DNA from: Paenibacillus cremeus
Lineage (GTDB): Bacteria; Bacillota; Bacilli; Paenibacillales; NBRC-103111
NCBI RefSeq assembly: GCF_007786445.1
Contig: NZ_VNJI01000002.1
Location: 62,001-126,000, forward strand
Reading direction: 5' to 3'
Length of the DNA stretch: 64,000 nucleotides
Shown here piece by piece: positions 24,436 to 33,450 of this stretch; the first letter of the stretch is position 1; every line of letters begins with the position of its first letter. The translations under genes and the position numbers were made by a program. The notes beneath the pieces are model-generated. The model saw only the letters and a list, made by a program, of their open reading frames with translations, was not told the DNA's origin and ran no database searches.

Positions 24436-26247
24436 ATGTACAAAGTCAAGCGGGCACAGCTGAAGAAAGGCAGGCTAAGCAGCGAAGCGGACGGGCAAAC
24501 GAAGCAAGCGGAGCCGAAGCTGGCGATTGACAGTGAGGGTAACATTATAGATCAGCCAGAGGTACACGCGCAGGCACATCATCAGCAGGAGCATGGAAAT
24601 CCGGAAGGAGGGAATCACGAGAATCAAGCCTCCGCTAAAGGTCAAGGGAAAGGCAAGTCCGAGGAGCATATGACGTCAGAGGAGCTGGAGCTGAAGGAAG
24701 AAACTCAGATCCCGACCGATTTTGGACGGCTGAAACGAGCGTTGGAAGAAAAAGTGGGGCTGAACAAAAGCTTCGACGTTGTATTCCGGGAGATGGTGTT
24801 TGGCGGACAGAAAACCGGGATCTTTTATTATAACGGCTTTGCCAAGGACTTTGTGCTGACGGAAATTCTCGAGCGGCTGTCTTATGCCGGCAATGAGGGG
24901 GAGCAGCAGCAGGAGCAAACGTCAAGGAACAGGTACCGAGCTAATTATACAAACGAGGAAGAAAAGCAAGAAGGAGAAGGCAAGGATCAGCATTCGAGCT
25001 TGATCACGCTCTTCGATGAAGCGCTAATTCCGCATATTCAGGTCAAGACAACGTCGAAGCTGAAGGAAGCCGTCGACAATGTAGCGATGGGCGGTACCGC
25101 ATTTTTCTTCGAAGGTCAAGAAGAGGCCATCCTTGTGGACGCCAAAACGTTTCCCGTCCGCTCGACCGAGGAGCCGGATCTGGAACGGGTGGTACGGGGT
25201 TCGCGCGACGGCTTTGTAGAGACGCTGCTGACCAACGTAACGCTGGTGCGCAGAAGAATCCGCGACCCGCGTTTGAAGCTGGAAATCACGCAGGTCGGCA
25301 AGCGGACCCAAACCGATATTTGCATCGCTTATATACAGGACATCTGCGATATGAATCTGGTGGAAGCGGTGCGCGATAAAATCAAGAGCGTGAAGGTCGA
25401 CGGGCTGCCGCTGGCGGAAAAGCAGCTGGAAGAGGCAATTATAGGCAAAGGGTGGAATCCATATCCCATGGTCCGATTCTCGGAGCGCCCGGATGTTGTT
25501 TCGGCTCACCTCCTAGAAGGACATATGATTATTTTCGTAGATACGTCACCGTCCGTCATGATTTTGCCGACGACGTTCTTTCATCACATCCAGCATGCGG
25601 AGGAATACCGTCAGACACCGTTCATCGGAACCTATTTCCGGTGGGTCCGGTTCACGGGCATCCTGGCGTCGCTATTTTTGCTTCCACTTTGGTTTTTGAT
25701 TGTTTCATCGCCGGAATTAAAGCCGGTGGGCCTGGAATTTCTGGGACCGGAGAAGCCGGCCAAAATCCCGCTGCTCGGACAGTTCGTCATCGCTGAGGCA
25801 GGCATCGATTTAATGCGGATGGCTGCTGTGCATACGCCAGCCCCGCTAGCGACAGCTATGGGCTTGGTCGCTGCCGTCATGATCGGAGATGTGGCAGTCA
25901 AGACAGGGTTATTCGTCAATGAGGTAATTCTTTACATGGCCATTGCCGCGGTCGGAACCTTTGCTACACCGAGCTATGAGTTAAGCTTGGCCAACAGGCT
26001 GTCGAGGCTAGCCCTGCTGCTCGCCGCTGCGTTTTTCAAGGTGCCGGGGCTTGTGATCGGAAGCACGGTGCTCGTTATCTTTTTAGTGGTGCAGCGAGCG
26101 TATAATACGCCGTATATGTGGCCGTTCATTCCGTTTAATGCCAACGCGATGTTCAATATCATTATTAGAAAGCCGTTCTTGTCCATGAAGACGCGGATGA
26201 GCTTGACCAAAACAACGGACAGCACACGTCAGCCTCAAAAAAATTAA
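24436..26247 (+). CDS. spoVAF: SpoVAF, GerA-family spore membrane protein
   Basis: A 603-residue GerA-type subunit. The conserved cytoplasmic domain (QIPTDFGRLKRALEEKVG to about residue 380) contains VRGSRDGFVETLLTNV and TSPSVMILPTTFFHH, followed by a membrane half with GEKs-type spans (FTGILASLFLLPLWFLIV and later segments). Two unusual stretches are visible: a roughly 90-residue Gln/His/Gly/Lys-rich N-terminal extension, and an insertion of about 30 residues rich in Gln and Glu near residues 155-185. SpoVAF helps germinant response or DPA release in Bacillus. spoVAC, AD and AE are not between it and spoVAB. Confidence 0.85.
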   Translation: MYKVKRAQLKKGRLSSEADGQTKQAEPKLAIDSEGNIIDQPEVHAQAHHQQEHGNPEGGNHENQASAKGQGKGKSEEHMTSEELELKEETQIPTDFGRLKRALEEKVGLNKSFDVVFREMVFGGQKTGIFYYNGFAKDFVLTEILERLSYAGNEGEQQQEQTSRNRYRANYTNEEEKQEGEGKDQHSSLITLFDEALIPHIQVKTTSKLKEAVDNVAMGGTAFFFEGQEEAILVDAKTFPVRSTEEPDLERVVRGSRDGFVETLLTNVTLVRRRIRDPRLKLEITQVGKRTQTDICIAYIQDICDMNLVEAVRDKIKSVKVDGLPLAEKQLEEAIIGKGWNPYPMVRFSERPDVVSAHLLEGHMIIFVDTSPSVMILPTTFFHHIQHAEEYRQTPFIGTYFRWVRFTGILASLFLLPLWFLIVSSPELKPVGLEFLGPEKPAKIPLLGQFVIAEAGIDLMRMAAVHTPAPLATAMGLVAAVMIGDVAVKTGLFVNEVILYMAIAAVGTFATPSYELSLANRLSRLALLLAAAFFKVPGLVIGSTVLVIFLVVQRAYNTPYMWPFIPFNANAMFNIIIRKPFLSMKTRMSLTKTTDSTRQPQKN

Positions 26248-26258
26248 GCAGTGCGATT

Positions 26259-26302
26259 AGAACTCCCGGCAGTCATAGGCGATTGGCTTGGGGGTTCTTT
26301 TT
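26259..26302 (+). terminator. Terminator after spoVAF
   Basis: AGAACTCCC and GGGGGTTCT arms (one G-U) with a run of T. Its 3' end overlaps the lysA -35 candidate. Confidence 0.65.
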
Positions 26303-26330
26303 GCTGTTGTATCGGGTGTCTTTCTATGAT
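26301..26330 (+). promoter_or_regulatory. Candidate sigma-A promoter for lysA
   Basis: TTGCTG, 18-base spacer, TATGAT, 45 bp before the chosen lysA start. Confidence 0.45.
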
Positions 26331-26375
26331 ACTTTTAAAGTAATGTCTTTTTCAGAGAAGAGGGATCAGCAGAAG

Positions 26376-27707
26376 ATGTATTTACATGGTACAAGTACAA
26401 TTAACAAGCTGGGACATTTGGAGATCGGCGGTTGCGATACGGTCGAGCTGGCCGCGCGCTACGGAACCCCTTTATATATAATGGACGAGGCGCTTATTCG
26501 TCAGCGCTGCCGCGAGTACGTTGATGCGTTCCGCGGTACAGGCTTGAAATTTCAAGTGGCATACGCCAGTAAAGCGTTCTGCGTAAAGGCCATGTGCCGG
26601 ATTGCAGAAGAAGAAGGAATGTCGCTGGATGTCGTTTCAGACGGCGAGCTTTATACTGCGCTGCAGGCAGGGTTTCCTGCTGCGCGCATCCACTTTCACG
26701 GCAACAACAAAACGCCTCAGGAAATCCAAATGGCGATCGATGCGGGCATCGGCTGCTTCGTCGTCGATAATTTCGTAGAGCTTCATATGCTCAATGCGAT
26801 TGCTGGAGAAAAGCGCCAGAAGGTCAACGTGCTGCTGCGCATCACACCAGGCGTCGAGGCACACACACACGAGTACATTTCCACAGGTCAAACCGATTCC
26901 AAGTTTGGCTTTGATTTGGGCAATGGATCCGCCTATGCTGCGGTGAAAGAAGCTTCGGAGCTTCCGCACTTGGAACTGCTCGGGGTTCATTCGCACATCG
27001 GCTCGCAAATTTTCGAAACAACCGGCTTTAAAATGGCCGTAGATAAAGTGGCTGATTTCGCGGTGCAAGTGCGTGATGAGCTGAATGTGCTGTTCCCGGT
27101 CATCAACGTAGGCGGCGGCTTTGGGATTCGCTACGTCGAAGGCGATACGCCTTTACCGGTGGCAAGCTATGTAGAAGCCATCGCAGATTCGATCCAAACG
27201 AAATTCAGCGCGGAAGGCTATCCGCTGCCTGAAATTTGGTCCGAGCCTGGCCGCAGCATCGTCGGCGATTCAGGCACGACGCTGTATACCGTCGGAACGC
27301 ATAAAGACATCCCAGGCGTCCGCAAGTACGTCTCCGTCGATGGAGGCATGACGGACAATCCGCGTCCGGCTCTGTACGAGGCTGTGTACGAGGCAATGCT
27401 CGCCAACCGTGGCAACGATGCGAACGAGGAAGTCGTATCCGTCGCAGGCAAATGCTGCGAGAGCGGAGATATGCTGATCTGGGACATTAACCTGCCGAAG
27501 GTGATTTCGGGTGATCTGCTCGCTGTAGCGTGCACCGGTGCTTACAACTACGCGATGGCCAGCAATTACAACCGGATTCGCCGGCCGGCAGTCGTTTTCG
27601 TCAAAGACGGTCAAGCGGATGTCGTGGTAAAACGCGAGACCTTTGATGACTTGGTTGGCAACGATGTAGTGCCTGAGCGCATGATGCAGGTGAGCAAGAC
27701 GGTTTAA
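26376..27707 (+). CDS. lysA: Diaminopimelate decarboxylase
   Basis: PLP enzyme that converts meso-diaminopimelate to L-lysine, the last lysine step. The 443 residues carry the PLP-lysine motif (VAYASKAFC), the HSHIGSQI motif, the phosphate loop GGGFGIRY, the EPGRSIVGDSG segment and the active-site cysteine in AGKCCESGDML. ATG 26376 is chosen because sequence conservation begins there (MYLHGTSTINKLGHL) and GAGGG precedes it; the longer frame from 26283 crosses the promoter. lysA follows the spoVA operon in B. subtilis as well. Confidence 0.93.
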   Translation: MYLHGTSTINKLGHLEIGGCDTVELAARYGTPLYIMDEALIRQRCREYVDAFRGTGLKFQVAYASKAFCVKAMCRIAEEEGMSLDVVSDGELYTALQAGFPAARIHFHGNNKTPQEIQMAIDAGIGCFVVDNFVELHMLNAIAGEKRQKVNVLLRITPGVEAHTHEYISTGQTDSKFGFDLGNGSAYAAVKEASELPHLELLGVHSHIGSQIFETTGFKMAVDKVADFAVQVRDELNVLFPVINVGGGFGIRYVEGDTPLPVASYVEAIADSIQTKFSAEGYPLPEIWSEPGRSIVGDSGTTLYTVGTHKDIPGVRKYVSVDGGMTDNPRPALYEAVYEAMLANRGNDANEEVVSVAGKCCESGDMLIWDINLPKVISGDLLAVACTGAYNYAMASNYNRIRRPAVVFVKDGQADVVVKRETFDDLVGNDVVPERMMQVSKTV

Positions 27708-27726
27708 TTGAGTGACTGGTCGGCGG

Positions 27727-27909
27727 GGGATAGGGTCTTCTCAGTTGGGGCGTATGAACACTATCCCGATGGATCAGGAGCTGGAAAGTCAGGCTGTAGG
27801 GGTACGATTCAACGCAGCTTACAATTATTATCCCTTCGCTTCAGAATGGTTTCGGCTGCTATACGTGATGTTCTGAGGTAAAGGGATAATGGGTAAAAGC
27901 GGCTGAAAC
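27727..27909 (+). other. Structured intergenic region with crossing hairpins between lysA and ppiB
   Basis: No gene was found in 27708-28064. It holds a 7-bp hairpin (GGGATAG 27727-27733 with CTATCCC 27761-27767). A long helix pairs ATTATCCCTT (27827) with AAGGGATAAT (27881), continued by CTTCAGAA with TTCTGAGG. A third helix pairs GTTTCGGCTGCT (27849) with AGCGGCTGAAAC (27898). The last two cross each other, so they form a pseudoknot or exclude one another. No known RNA family is recognised. Confidence 0.5.
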
Positions 27910-27987
27910 TAACGGTACATTTTCACTGCTGCGAGGGTTTTTAACAAGTCACATCGACGATCACATAGCTGGCATACTGAGACGCAT

Positions 27988-28016
27988 TTGTATAAAGGGA
28001 CTTTTCATAGTAGAAT
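27988..28016 (+). promoter_or_regulatory. Sigma-A promoter for ppiB
   Basis: TTGTAT, 17-base spacer, TAGAAT, about 50 bp before the ppiB start. Confidence 0.65.
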
Positions 28017-28064
28017 AGTGTCGATATGCAAGATCAACAGGAAATTAAAGGAGTGTACATAACT

Positions 28065-28496
28065 ATGGCAAAGCAAGCAACCATTAAAATGGCGGACGGT
28101 AACGAAATCGTCCTCGATCTGTTCGACAAGGATGCGCCGAATACCGTTGCAAATTTCGAGAAGCTGGCTGGCGAAGGCTTCTACAATGGCGTTGTATTCC
28201 ACCGCGTTATTCCTGGTTTCGTAGCTCAAGGCGGCTGCCCTCACGGCACTGGCACGGGTGGACCTGGCTACCAAATCAACTGCGAAATCAACCCGAACAA
28301 GCATGAGCGCGGTACGCTCGCTATGGCGCATGCTGGACGCAATACCGGCGGCAGCCAGTTCTATATTTGCTACCAGCCGCAGCCACATCTCGATGGCCAA
28401 CATACCGTATTCGGTAAAGTGGTTAGCGGGATGGAACACGTCGATGCTTTCAAAGGCCGCGACAAAATGGAATCCATTCAAGTTAAAGAAGTTTAA
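28065..28496 (+). CDS. ppiB: Peptidyl-prolyl cis-trans isomerase, cyclophilin type
   Basis: Cytoplasmic cyclophilin that speeds proline isomerisation during folding. The 143 residues contain the family core [32 protein letters not shown] and the [11 protein letters not shown] motif, with catalytic Arg in FHRV. Single-domain length, no signal peptide. ATG 28065 has AAAGGAG 11 bases upstream; the longer frame from 28026 begins within 15 bp of the expected transcription start and is rejected. Confidence 0.93.
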   Translation: MAKQATIKMADGNEIVLDLFDKDAPNTVANFEKLAGEGFYNGVVFHRVIPGFVAQGGCPHGTGTGGPGYQINCEINPNKHERGTLAMAHAGRNTGGSQFYICYQPQPHLDGQHTVFGKVVSGMEHVDAFKGRDKMESIQVKEV

Positions 28497-28520
28497 TTTG
28501 TTTGATTTGCAATGCTAAAC

Positions 28521-28685
28521 CTTCGGGGCAGGGTGCAATTCCCTACCGGCGGTGATTCCTGTTAGCTCTAGCGAGTTTCAGGATTAGTCCGTGACCCGTG
28601 TGGCGGTGCAGTACTAGTGCTCACCGCTGCCGGTGGACTCGGTGCAATTCCGAGACCGACAGTATAGTCTGGATGAGAGAAGGGG
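28521..28685 (+). promoter_or_regulatory. FMN riboswitch (RFN element)
   Basis: Conserved RFN blocks are present in order: CTTCGGGGCAGGGTGCAATT, CCCTACCGGCGGTGAT, GTCCGTGACCCG, a variable hairpin, GGTGGACTCGGTGCAATTCC, GAGACCGACAGTATAGTCTG and GGATGAGAGAAGGGG. It precedes ribD and, on binding FMN, would favour termination. The terminator is about 310 bp further on, unusually distant. Confidence 0.95.
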
Positions 28686-28993
28686 AAGCGGGATTTGTGT
28701 CATGTTTTTTGTCCAATCATGTGCGTGTTTTCACATGCGTGTAGGTTAACGTGCATGCATTTAGGGCTGTCAATCGGCGGTGCCGCTCCAAGTGAGTGGC
28801 ATTCAACCCGCCAAGCGGTAGTCACCCGTGTGCACGGTTTGTTTCCGTATGCGCCAACTCCAACCAACACAGCGATTTGAGCCACTTAAGCAAATGCGCA
28901 CTCTTTCTGTGTTTGGAGCCTCCGCGACCCATTGGACGGTACTTTTCCCGTTTTTACCGATGTGCTTACGCATGTCACTGCTCTTGTCAGACC

Positions 28994-29039
28994 AGCCCCA
29001 TGCTTGCTTTCGTAATGAGAGCAATGATGGGGCTTTTTT
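28994..29039 (+). terminator. Terminator of the FMN riboswitch leader
   Basis: AGCCCCAT and ATGGGGCT perfect 8-bp arms with an inner GCTTTC/GAGAGC pairing and six T, 40 bp before ribD. The 28686-28993 stretch between aptamer and terminator holds several hairpins (e.g. CATGTG/CACATG; CTCCAA..ACACAG with CTGTGTTTGGAG) but no supported gene. Confidence 0.8.
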
Positions 29040-29079
29040 GCATCCCGCCCCTTGTTGAGGTTCAAGGGAGAGATTAAAC

Positions 29080-30198
29080 ATGCTTGATCCGATATCGGAT
29101 GAGTATTATATGAAGCTGGCGCTGCAGCTGGCTTCGGCAGCCACCGGCCAAACCGGCATTAATCCGGTGGTAGGCTGCGTGCTGGTAAAGGACGGGCGCA
29201 TCGTCGGGATGGGAGCCCACTTGAAGCGTGGGGAAGCGCACGCGGAAATCCACGCGCTGCAGATGGCTGGCCCGGAAGCCAAGGGAAGCACGGCTTACGT
29301 GACGCTGGAGCCATGCAGCCACCACGGCAAGACGCCGCCCTGCAGCGACCGGCTGATCCGCGAGGGGGTCCAGCGGGTCGTCGTGGCGGCGACGGACCCG
29401 AACCCGCTCGTGGCCGGGAGCGGGCTGAACAGGCTGCGTGCGCACGGCATCGAGGTGACTAGCGGGCTGCTCGAGCGGGAAGCGAACTTATTGAACGAAA
29501 CGTTCAATAAGTTCATCACGTCCCGCCGGCCCTTTGTCACCGTCAAGTCCGCCAGCACGCTGGACGGCAAGATCGCCGCGAAGACAGGCGACAGCAAGTG
29601 GATCACGAACAGCGCCTCGCGCTCGTTCGTCCACACGCTGCGCCATCGCCATCAGGCGATCATGGTCGGCATCGGCACCGTGCTGGCCGATGACCCCGCC
29701 CTCACGACCCGGCTCGACGTGCCGGGTCTGAACCCCACGCGCGTCGTCGTCGACTCGACGCTGCGGCTTTCCCCGGACGCGCAGCTCGTCCGGGATGGGG
29801 CGGCGCCCACAGTCGTCCTGACGACCGACCGGGCGCCGGAGGCCCGCCGCCGCGAGCTGGAAGCGCGCGGCGTCACCATCATCGACTGCGGCCCTGGGCC
29901 AGCAGTCGACCTTTCCGCCACCATGGCGCGGCTCGGCGAGCGCGAGATCGGCTCGCTGCTCGTCGAGGGCGGCGGCAAGCTGAGCGGCGCGCTCTTGGAG
30001 CAGCGCCTGGTGGATAAGCTGGTGCTCTTCTTCGCACCGAAAATCATCGGCGGGGGCCCGCTTGCCCCCGGCAATTTCGATTTCGCCGGCTTCGAGGCGA
30101 TGCAGGAGGCGATCCGTTTGGAGCGCATCAGCCTGCAGCAGTTCGAAGACGACATCTGCATCACCGGGTACCCCCGGTATGGGAATGAGGTGCAATAA
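29080..30198 (+). CDS. ribD: Bifunctional riboflavin deaminase/reductase
   Basis: Catalyses the second and third steps of riboflavin synthesis: deamination of the pyrimidine ring, then NADPH reduction of the ribosyl side chain. The 372 residues have an N-terminal cytidine-deaminase-like zinc domain (HAEIHALQMAG, then PCSHHGKTPPCS) and a C-terminal dihydrofolate-reductase-like domain (RPFVTVKSASTLDGKIA, MVGIGTVLADDPALT, LLVEGGGKLSGALL). AAGGGAGAG precedes the ATG. The second half is notably GC-rich compared with neighbours. First gene of ribDEBAH. Confidence 0.95.
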   Translation: MLDPISDEYYMKLALQLASAATGQTGINPVVGCVLVKDGRIVGMGAHLKRGEAHAEIHALQMAGPEAKGSTAYVTLEPCSHHGKTPPCSDRLIREGVQRVVVAATDPNPLVAGSGLNRLRAHGIEVTSGLLEREANLLNETFNKFITSRRPFVTVKSASTLDGKIAAKTGDSKWITNSASRSFVHTLRHRHQAIMVGIGTVLADDPALTTRLDVPGLNPTRVVVDSTLRLSPDAQLVRDGAAPTVVLTTDRAPEARRRELEARGVTIIDCGPGPAVDLSATMARLGEREIGSLLVEGGGKLSGALLEQRLVDKLVLFFAPKIIGGGPLAPGNFDFAGFEAMQEAIRLERISLQQFEDDICITGYPRYGNEVQ

Positions 30199-30201
30199 GC
30201 C

Positions 30202-30870
30202 ATGTTTACTGGCATCATTGAAGAACAAGGCACACTCAGCCGCATCACCAAGCAAGGACAAGCCATGGTGCTGACCATCGGCGCCCGCAAAATACTGGAC
30301 GATGTGAAGCTCGGCGACAGCATTGCCGTCAACGGGGTATGCCTTACAGTCATCGCGTTTGACGCGGCTTCCTTCACGGTCGATGTGATGCCCGAGACGT
30401 TCCGGCGCACGAACCTCTCCAGGCTGGCCTCAGGCTCACCGGTCAATCTAGAGCGGGCGATGGCGGCTAATGGACGGTTCGGAGGCCATATCGTGCAAGG
30501 GCATGTCGACTCCACCGGCATCATCGCGAGTCGAATTCCCGAGGAGAATGCCGTTGTGTTTCGCGTGGAACCGCGGGATGCGGGCATTCTGAGATACATC
30601 ATTCCGCACGGCTCCATTACCATCGACGGGATTAGCTTGACGGTGGTGGAGGCGCAGGAGAGCTCTTTTACCGTCTCGATCATCCCTCATACCTTGGCGG
30701 AAACTGTCCTGCAGTACAAAAAGCAAGGCGACGAAGTGAATCTGGAATGCGATGTGCTGGGGAAATACATCGAGCGCCTGCTCACTTTTCCAGGGGGCGC
30801 CGATGCCGGTGCAAAACGCGGTTCCGGCAAGCTGACCGAAGCATTCTTGTCTGAGCACGGCTTTATGTAA
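30202..30870 (+). CDS. ribE: Riboflavin synthase alpha chain
   Basis: Dismutates two 6,7-dimethyl-8-ribityllumazine molecules to riboflavin and the pyrimidine product. The 222 residues consist of two tandem similar barrels. The first begins [10 protein letters not shown] with [14 protein letters not shown], the second begins [13 protein letters not shown] with [14 protein letters not shown], the classical repeat. Only 3 bp separate it from ribD. The trimer works inside the lumazine synthase capsid (ribH, two genes downstream). Confidence 0.95.
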   Translation: MFTGIIEEQGTLSRITKQGQAMVLTIGARKILDDVKLGDSIAVNGVCLTVIAFDAASFTVDVMPETFRRTNLSRLASGSPVNLERAMAANGRFGGHIVQGHVDSTGIIASRIPEENAVVFRVEPRDAGILRYIIPHGSITIDGISLTVVEAQESSFTVSIIPHTLAETVLQYKKQGDEVNLECDVLGKYIERLLTFPGGADAGAKRGSGKLTEAFLSEHGFM

Positions 30871-30898
30871 AACAGTTGCAACAAAGGGAGTGAGAAGG

Positions 30899-32125
30899 AT
30901 GGCCGAAACAAAATTTCATACGATTGAAGAAGCGATATACGATCTGATGCTGGGTAAAGTGATTATTGTGGTGGATGATGAGGATCGCGAGAATGAGGGC
31001 GATTTCATTGCGCTCGCCGAAAAGGCGACACCGGAAGTGATCAACTTCATGATCAAAGAAGGCCGAGGTCTGGTGTGCTGCCCCATCACGGAGGAGCGGG
31101 CTCAGGAGCTGGACTTGCCACCGATGGTAGTGCGCAACACAGATTACCATGGCACAGCCTTCACCGTATCCGTCGATCATGTCGAAACGACTACGGGCAT
31201 ATCCGCCGCGGAGCGCTCACGCACCGTAAAATCGCTGATCGATCCAAAAACGAAGCCGCATAACTTCCGCCGGCCAGGACATATTTTCCCGCTGATCTCG
31301 AAGAAGGGCGGGGTTCTCCGCCGTGCAGGCCATACGGAAGCGGCAGTGGATTTGGCGCGGATGTGCGGCTCCTACCCGGCGGCCGTCATTTGCGAGATCA
31401 TTAAGGAAGACGGCGAAATGGCGCGCGTGCCGGATCTGATGGAATTCAGCCAGAAGCACGGCCTCAAAATCATTACGATCGCCGATTTGATTCAATATCG
31501 CAATCATAAGGAAAAGCTGGTGCAGCGCGAAGTTGAAGTGCGAATGCCCACCGATTTTGGCGTGTTCAACGCGATCGCTTACTCAAATGTTGTCGATCAG
31601 AAGGAGCACGTCGCCTTAATCAAAGGAAAAATCGACAGCGACCGCCCGACCCTGGTGCGCGTGCACTCGGAATGCTTGACCGGCGATGTGTTTCACTCGC
31701 ACCGCTGCGATTGCGGACCACAGCTGGCCGCCGCGTTGAAGCAAATCGACGAAGCAGGCGCAGGCGTGCTGCTGTATATGCGCCAAGAAGGCCGCGGCAT
31801 CGGGCTGATTAACAAGCTGAAGGCTTATAAGCTGCAGGAGCAGGGCCTCGACACCGTCGATGCGAACCTGAAGCTAGGCTTTGGCCCGGATTTGCGCGAT
31901 TACGGTATCGGAGCTCAAATCCTGAAGGATGTGGGCGTTCGAAAAATCCGCCTGTTAACCAACAATCCACGTAAAATTCGCGGCTTGGAAGGCTATGGGC
32001 TGGAGGTCGTCGAACGGGTTCCGATCCAAATGGAAGAAAACGAAGACAACACGAACTACCTGCACACGAAACAGACGAAGCTCGGGCATTTGCTGGAGTT
32101 CAACAACGAGTCTGCCAAAAAATAA
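30899..32125 (+). CDS. ribBA: Bifunctional DHBP synthase / GTP cyclohydrolase II
   Basis: Supplies both precursors of riboflavin. The N-terminal half (to about residue 200) is 3,4-dihydroxy-2-butanone 4-phosphate synthase with the acidic [11 protein letters not shown] site and [13 protein letters not shown]. The C-terminal half is GTP cyclohydrolase II with [18 protein letters not shown] (three zinc cysteines) and [10 protein letters not shown]. Length 408 is normal for the fusion. ATG 30899 is used because GGGAG is 9 bases upstream; GTG 30890 abuts it. Confidence 0.95.
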   Translation: MAETKFHTIEEAIYDLMLGKVIIVVDDEDRENEGDFIALAEKATPEVINFMIKEGRGLVCCPITEERAQELDLPPMVVRNTDYHGTAFTVSVDHVETTTGISAAERSRTVKSLIDPKTKPHNFRRPGHIFPLISKKGGVLRRAGHTEAAVDLARMCGSYPAAVICEIIKEDGEMARVPDLMEFSQKHGLKIITIADLIQYRNHKEKLVQREVEVRMPTDFGVFNAIAYSNVVDQKEHVALIKGKIDSDRPTLVRVHSECLTGDVFHSHRCDCGPQLAAALKQIDEAGAGVLLYMRQEGRGIGLINKLKAYKLQEQGLDTVDANLKLGFGPDLRDYGIGAQILKDVGVRKIRLLTNNPRKIRGLEGYGLEVVERVPIQMEENEDNTNYLHTKQTKLGHLLEFNNESAKK

Positions 32126-32155
32126 TTCGACAAACCGGAAGGATGTAGAGCACAA

Positions 32156-32626
32156 ATGGCGAAAGTATACGAAGGACACTTAGTTTCGCAAGGCATGAAG
32201 TATGGCATCGTGGTAGGACGCTTTAACGAGTTTATTACTCACAAGCTGCTCGGCGGCGCACAAGACGCACTGAAGCGCCATGGCGTTCAGGAAGACGAAA
32301 TCGAGATCGCTTGGGTGCCAGGCGCCTTCGAAATCCCATTGATCGCACAAAAAATGGCCGAAAGCGGCCGTTATGACGCAGTGATCACATTAGGTGCGGT
32401 AATTCGCGGATCCACTCCACATTTTGACTATGTCTGCAACGAAGCTGCCAAAGGCGTTTCCGCCATCGCATTGAAAACAGGCGTACCTACGATCTTCGGC
32501 GTCCTGACGACCGATTCCATCGAGCAAGCGGTGGAGCGCGCAGGCACCAAAGCAGGCAACAAGGGCTGGGAAGCGGCAGTCACCGCGATCGAAATGGCGA
32601 ACCTGACAAAACAATTTTCTAAATAA
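32156..32626 (+). CDS. ribH: 6,7-dimethyl-8-ribityllumazine synthase
   Basis: Condenses the ribityl-pyrimidine and butanone phosphate to lumazine and forms a 60-subunit capsid. The 156 residues are full length, with [12 protein letters not shown] at the N-terminus, [13 protein letters not shown], and the conserved [15 protein letters not shown] segment with the catalytic histidine, then [30 protein letters not shown] precedes the ATG. Last gene of the rib operon. Confidence 0.95.
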   Translation: MAKVYEGHLVSQGMKYGIVVGRFNEFITHKLLGGAQDALKRHGVQEDEIEIAWVPGAFEIPLIAQKMAESGRYDAVITLGAVIRGSTPHFDYVCNEAAKGVSAIALKTGVPTIFGVLTTDSIEQAVERAGTKAGNKGWEAAVTAIEMANLTKQFSK

Positions 32627-32664
32627 ATGCAAGCTGCATGGAATTAAGGGGGAACGAATGGAAA

Positions 32665-33450
32665 GTGAAAGTCACGGTAAAACTGGAAACCTTTGAGGGC
32701 CCCCTTGATTTGCTGCTGCACTTGATCGACCAAGCGGAAGTCGACATCTACGACATTCCGATTAAAGACATCACAGATCAATACATGGAATATTTGGACG
32801 CAATGACGGAGCTGGAGCTGGAAGTGACCAGTGAGTTTCTCGTCATGGCGGCTACCCTGCTGTCCATTAAAAGCAAGATGCTTCTTCCAAAGCCGCCGGT
32901 GCTGGATCTGGACTTTGACGATTACCTGATGGATGAGGATTATGACCCACGGGCCGAGCTCGTGGCGAAGCTGATTGAATATCGGAAATACAAGGCCATC
33001 GCGGATCACTTGCGGGATAAAGAGGTCGAGCGCAGTCTCATCTACACCCGGGAGCCCGAGGATTTGACGCCATATGTTCCGAATGTTCAGGAGAATCCGG
33101 TAAAGGGGCTGCATGTCTCCGATCTGGTTAATGCGTTTCGTAAAGCGCTAAGAAGAATGCAGAGCCGCAACACGGTTGCCAAAATCCGCAAGGACGAAAT
33201 ATCGGTCAAGGATCGGATGTTCCAGCTGGTCGACATTCTCGAGAAGCTGGGCGGCCGCGTCATGTTTTCCAAGCTGATGGATGCCGAAGTGACCAAGGAT
33301 TCGATCGTCGTGACCTTTTTAGCGATGCTGGAGCTGATGAAGGTGAAGAAGATCGTTTGCTTCCAGCATAAGCTGTTCGATGACATCGTGATTCAAGCCA
33401 GAGAGGGGGGGACGGCGAATGAATTCTGGGCAAATGAAGTCAGCTATTGA
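32665..33450 (+). CDS. scpA: Segregation and condensation protein A (kleisin)
   Basis: Kleisin subunit bridging the SMC heads in the chromosome-condensing SMC-ScpAB complex. Starting at GTG 32665 gives 261 residues that begin MKVTVKLETFEGPLDLLLHL, matching the conserved ScpA N-terminus. AAGGGGG is 12 bases upstream. An ATG at 32638 would add nine residues but lacks a ribosome site. The C-terminal winged helix (DRMFQLVDILEKLGGRVMFS) contacts the SMC cap. It overlaps scpB by 32 bp. Confidence 0.92.
   Translation: MKVTVKLETFEGPLDLLLHLIDQAEVDIYDIPIKDITDQYMEYLDAMTELELEVTSEFLVMAATLLSIKSKMLLPKPPVLDLDFDDYLMDEDYDPRAELVAKLIEYRKYKAIADHLRDKEVERSLIYTREPEDLTPYVPNVQENPVKGLHVSDLVNAFRKALRRMQSRNTVAKIRKDEISVKDRMFQLVDILEKLGGRVMFSKLMDAEVTKDSIVVTFLAMLELMKVKKIVCFQHKLFDDIVIQAREGGTANEFWANEVSY

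Noticed and set aside
28695-29081. Several 60-93 codon frames on both strands in the FMN leader spacer
   Set aside because: They overlap each other and the riboswitch terminator, and lack good start signals; treated as leader RNA.
29652-30683. 343-codon minus-strand frame over ribD and ribE
   Set aside because: Ser/Arg-rich shadow in a GC-rich region; no ribosome site.
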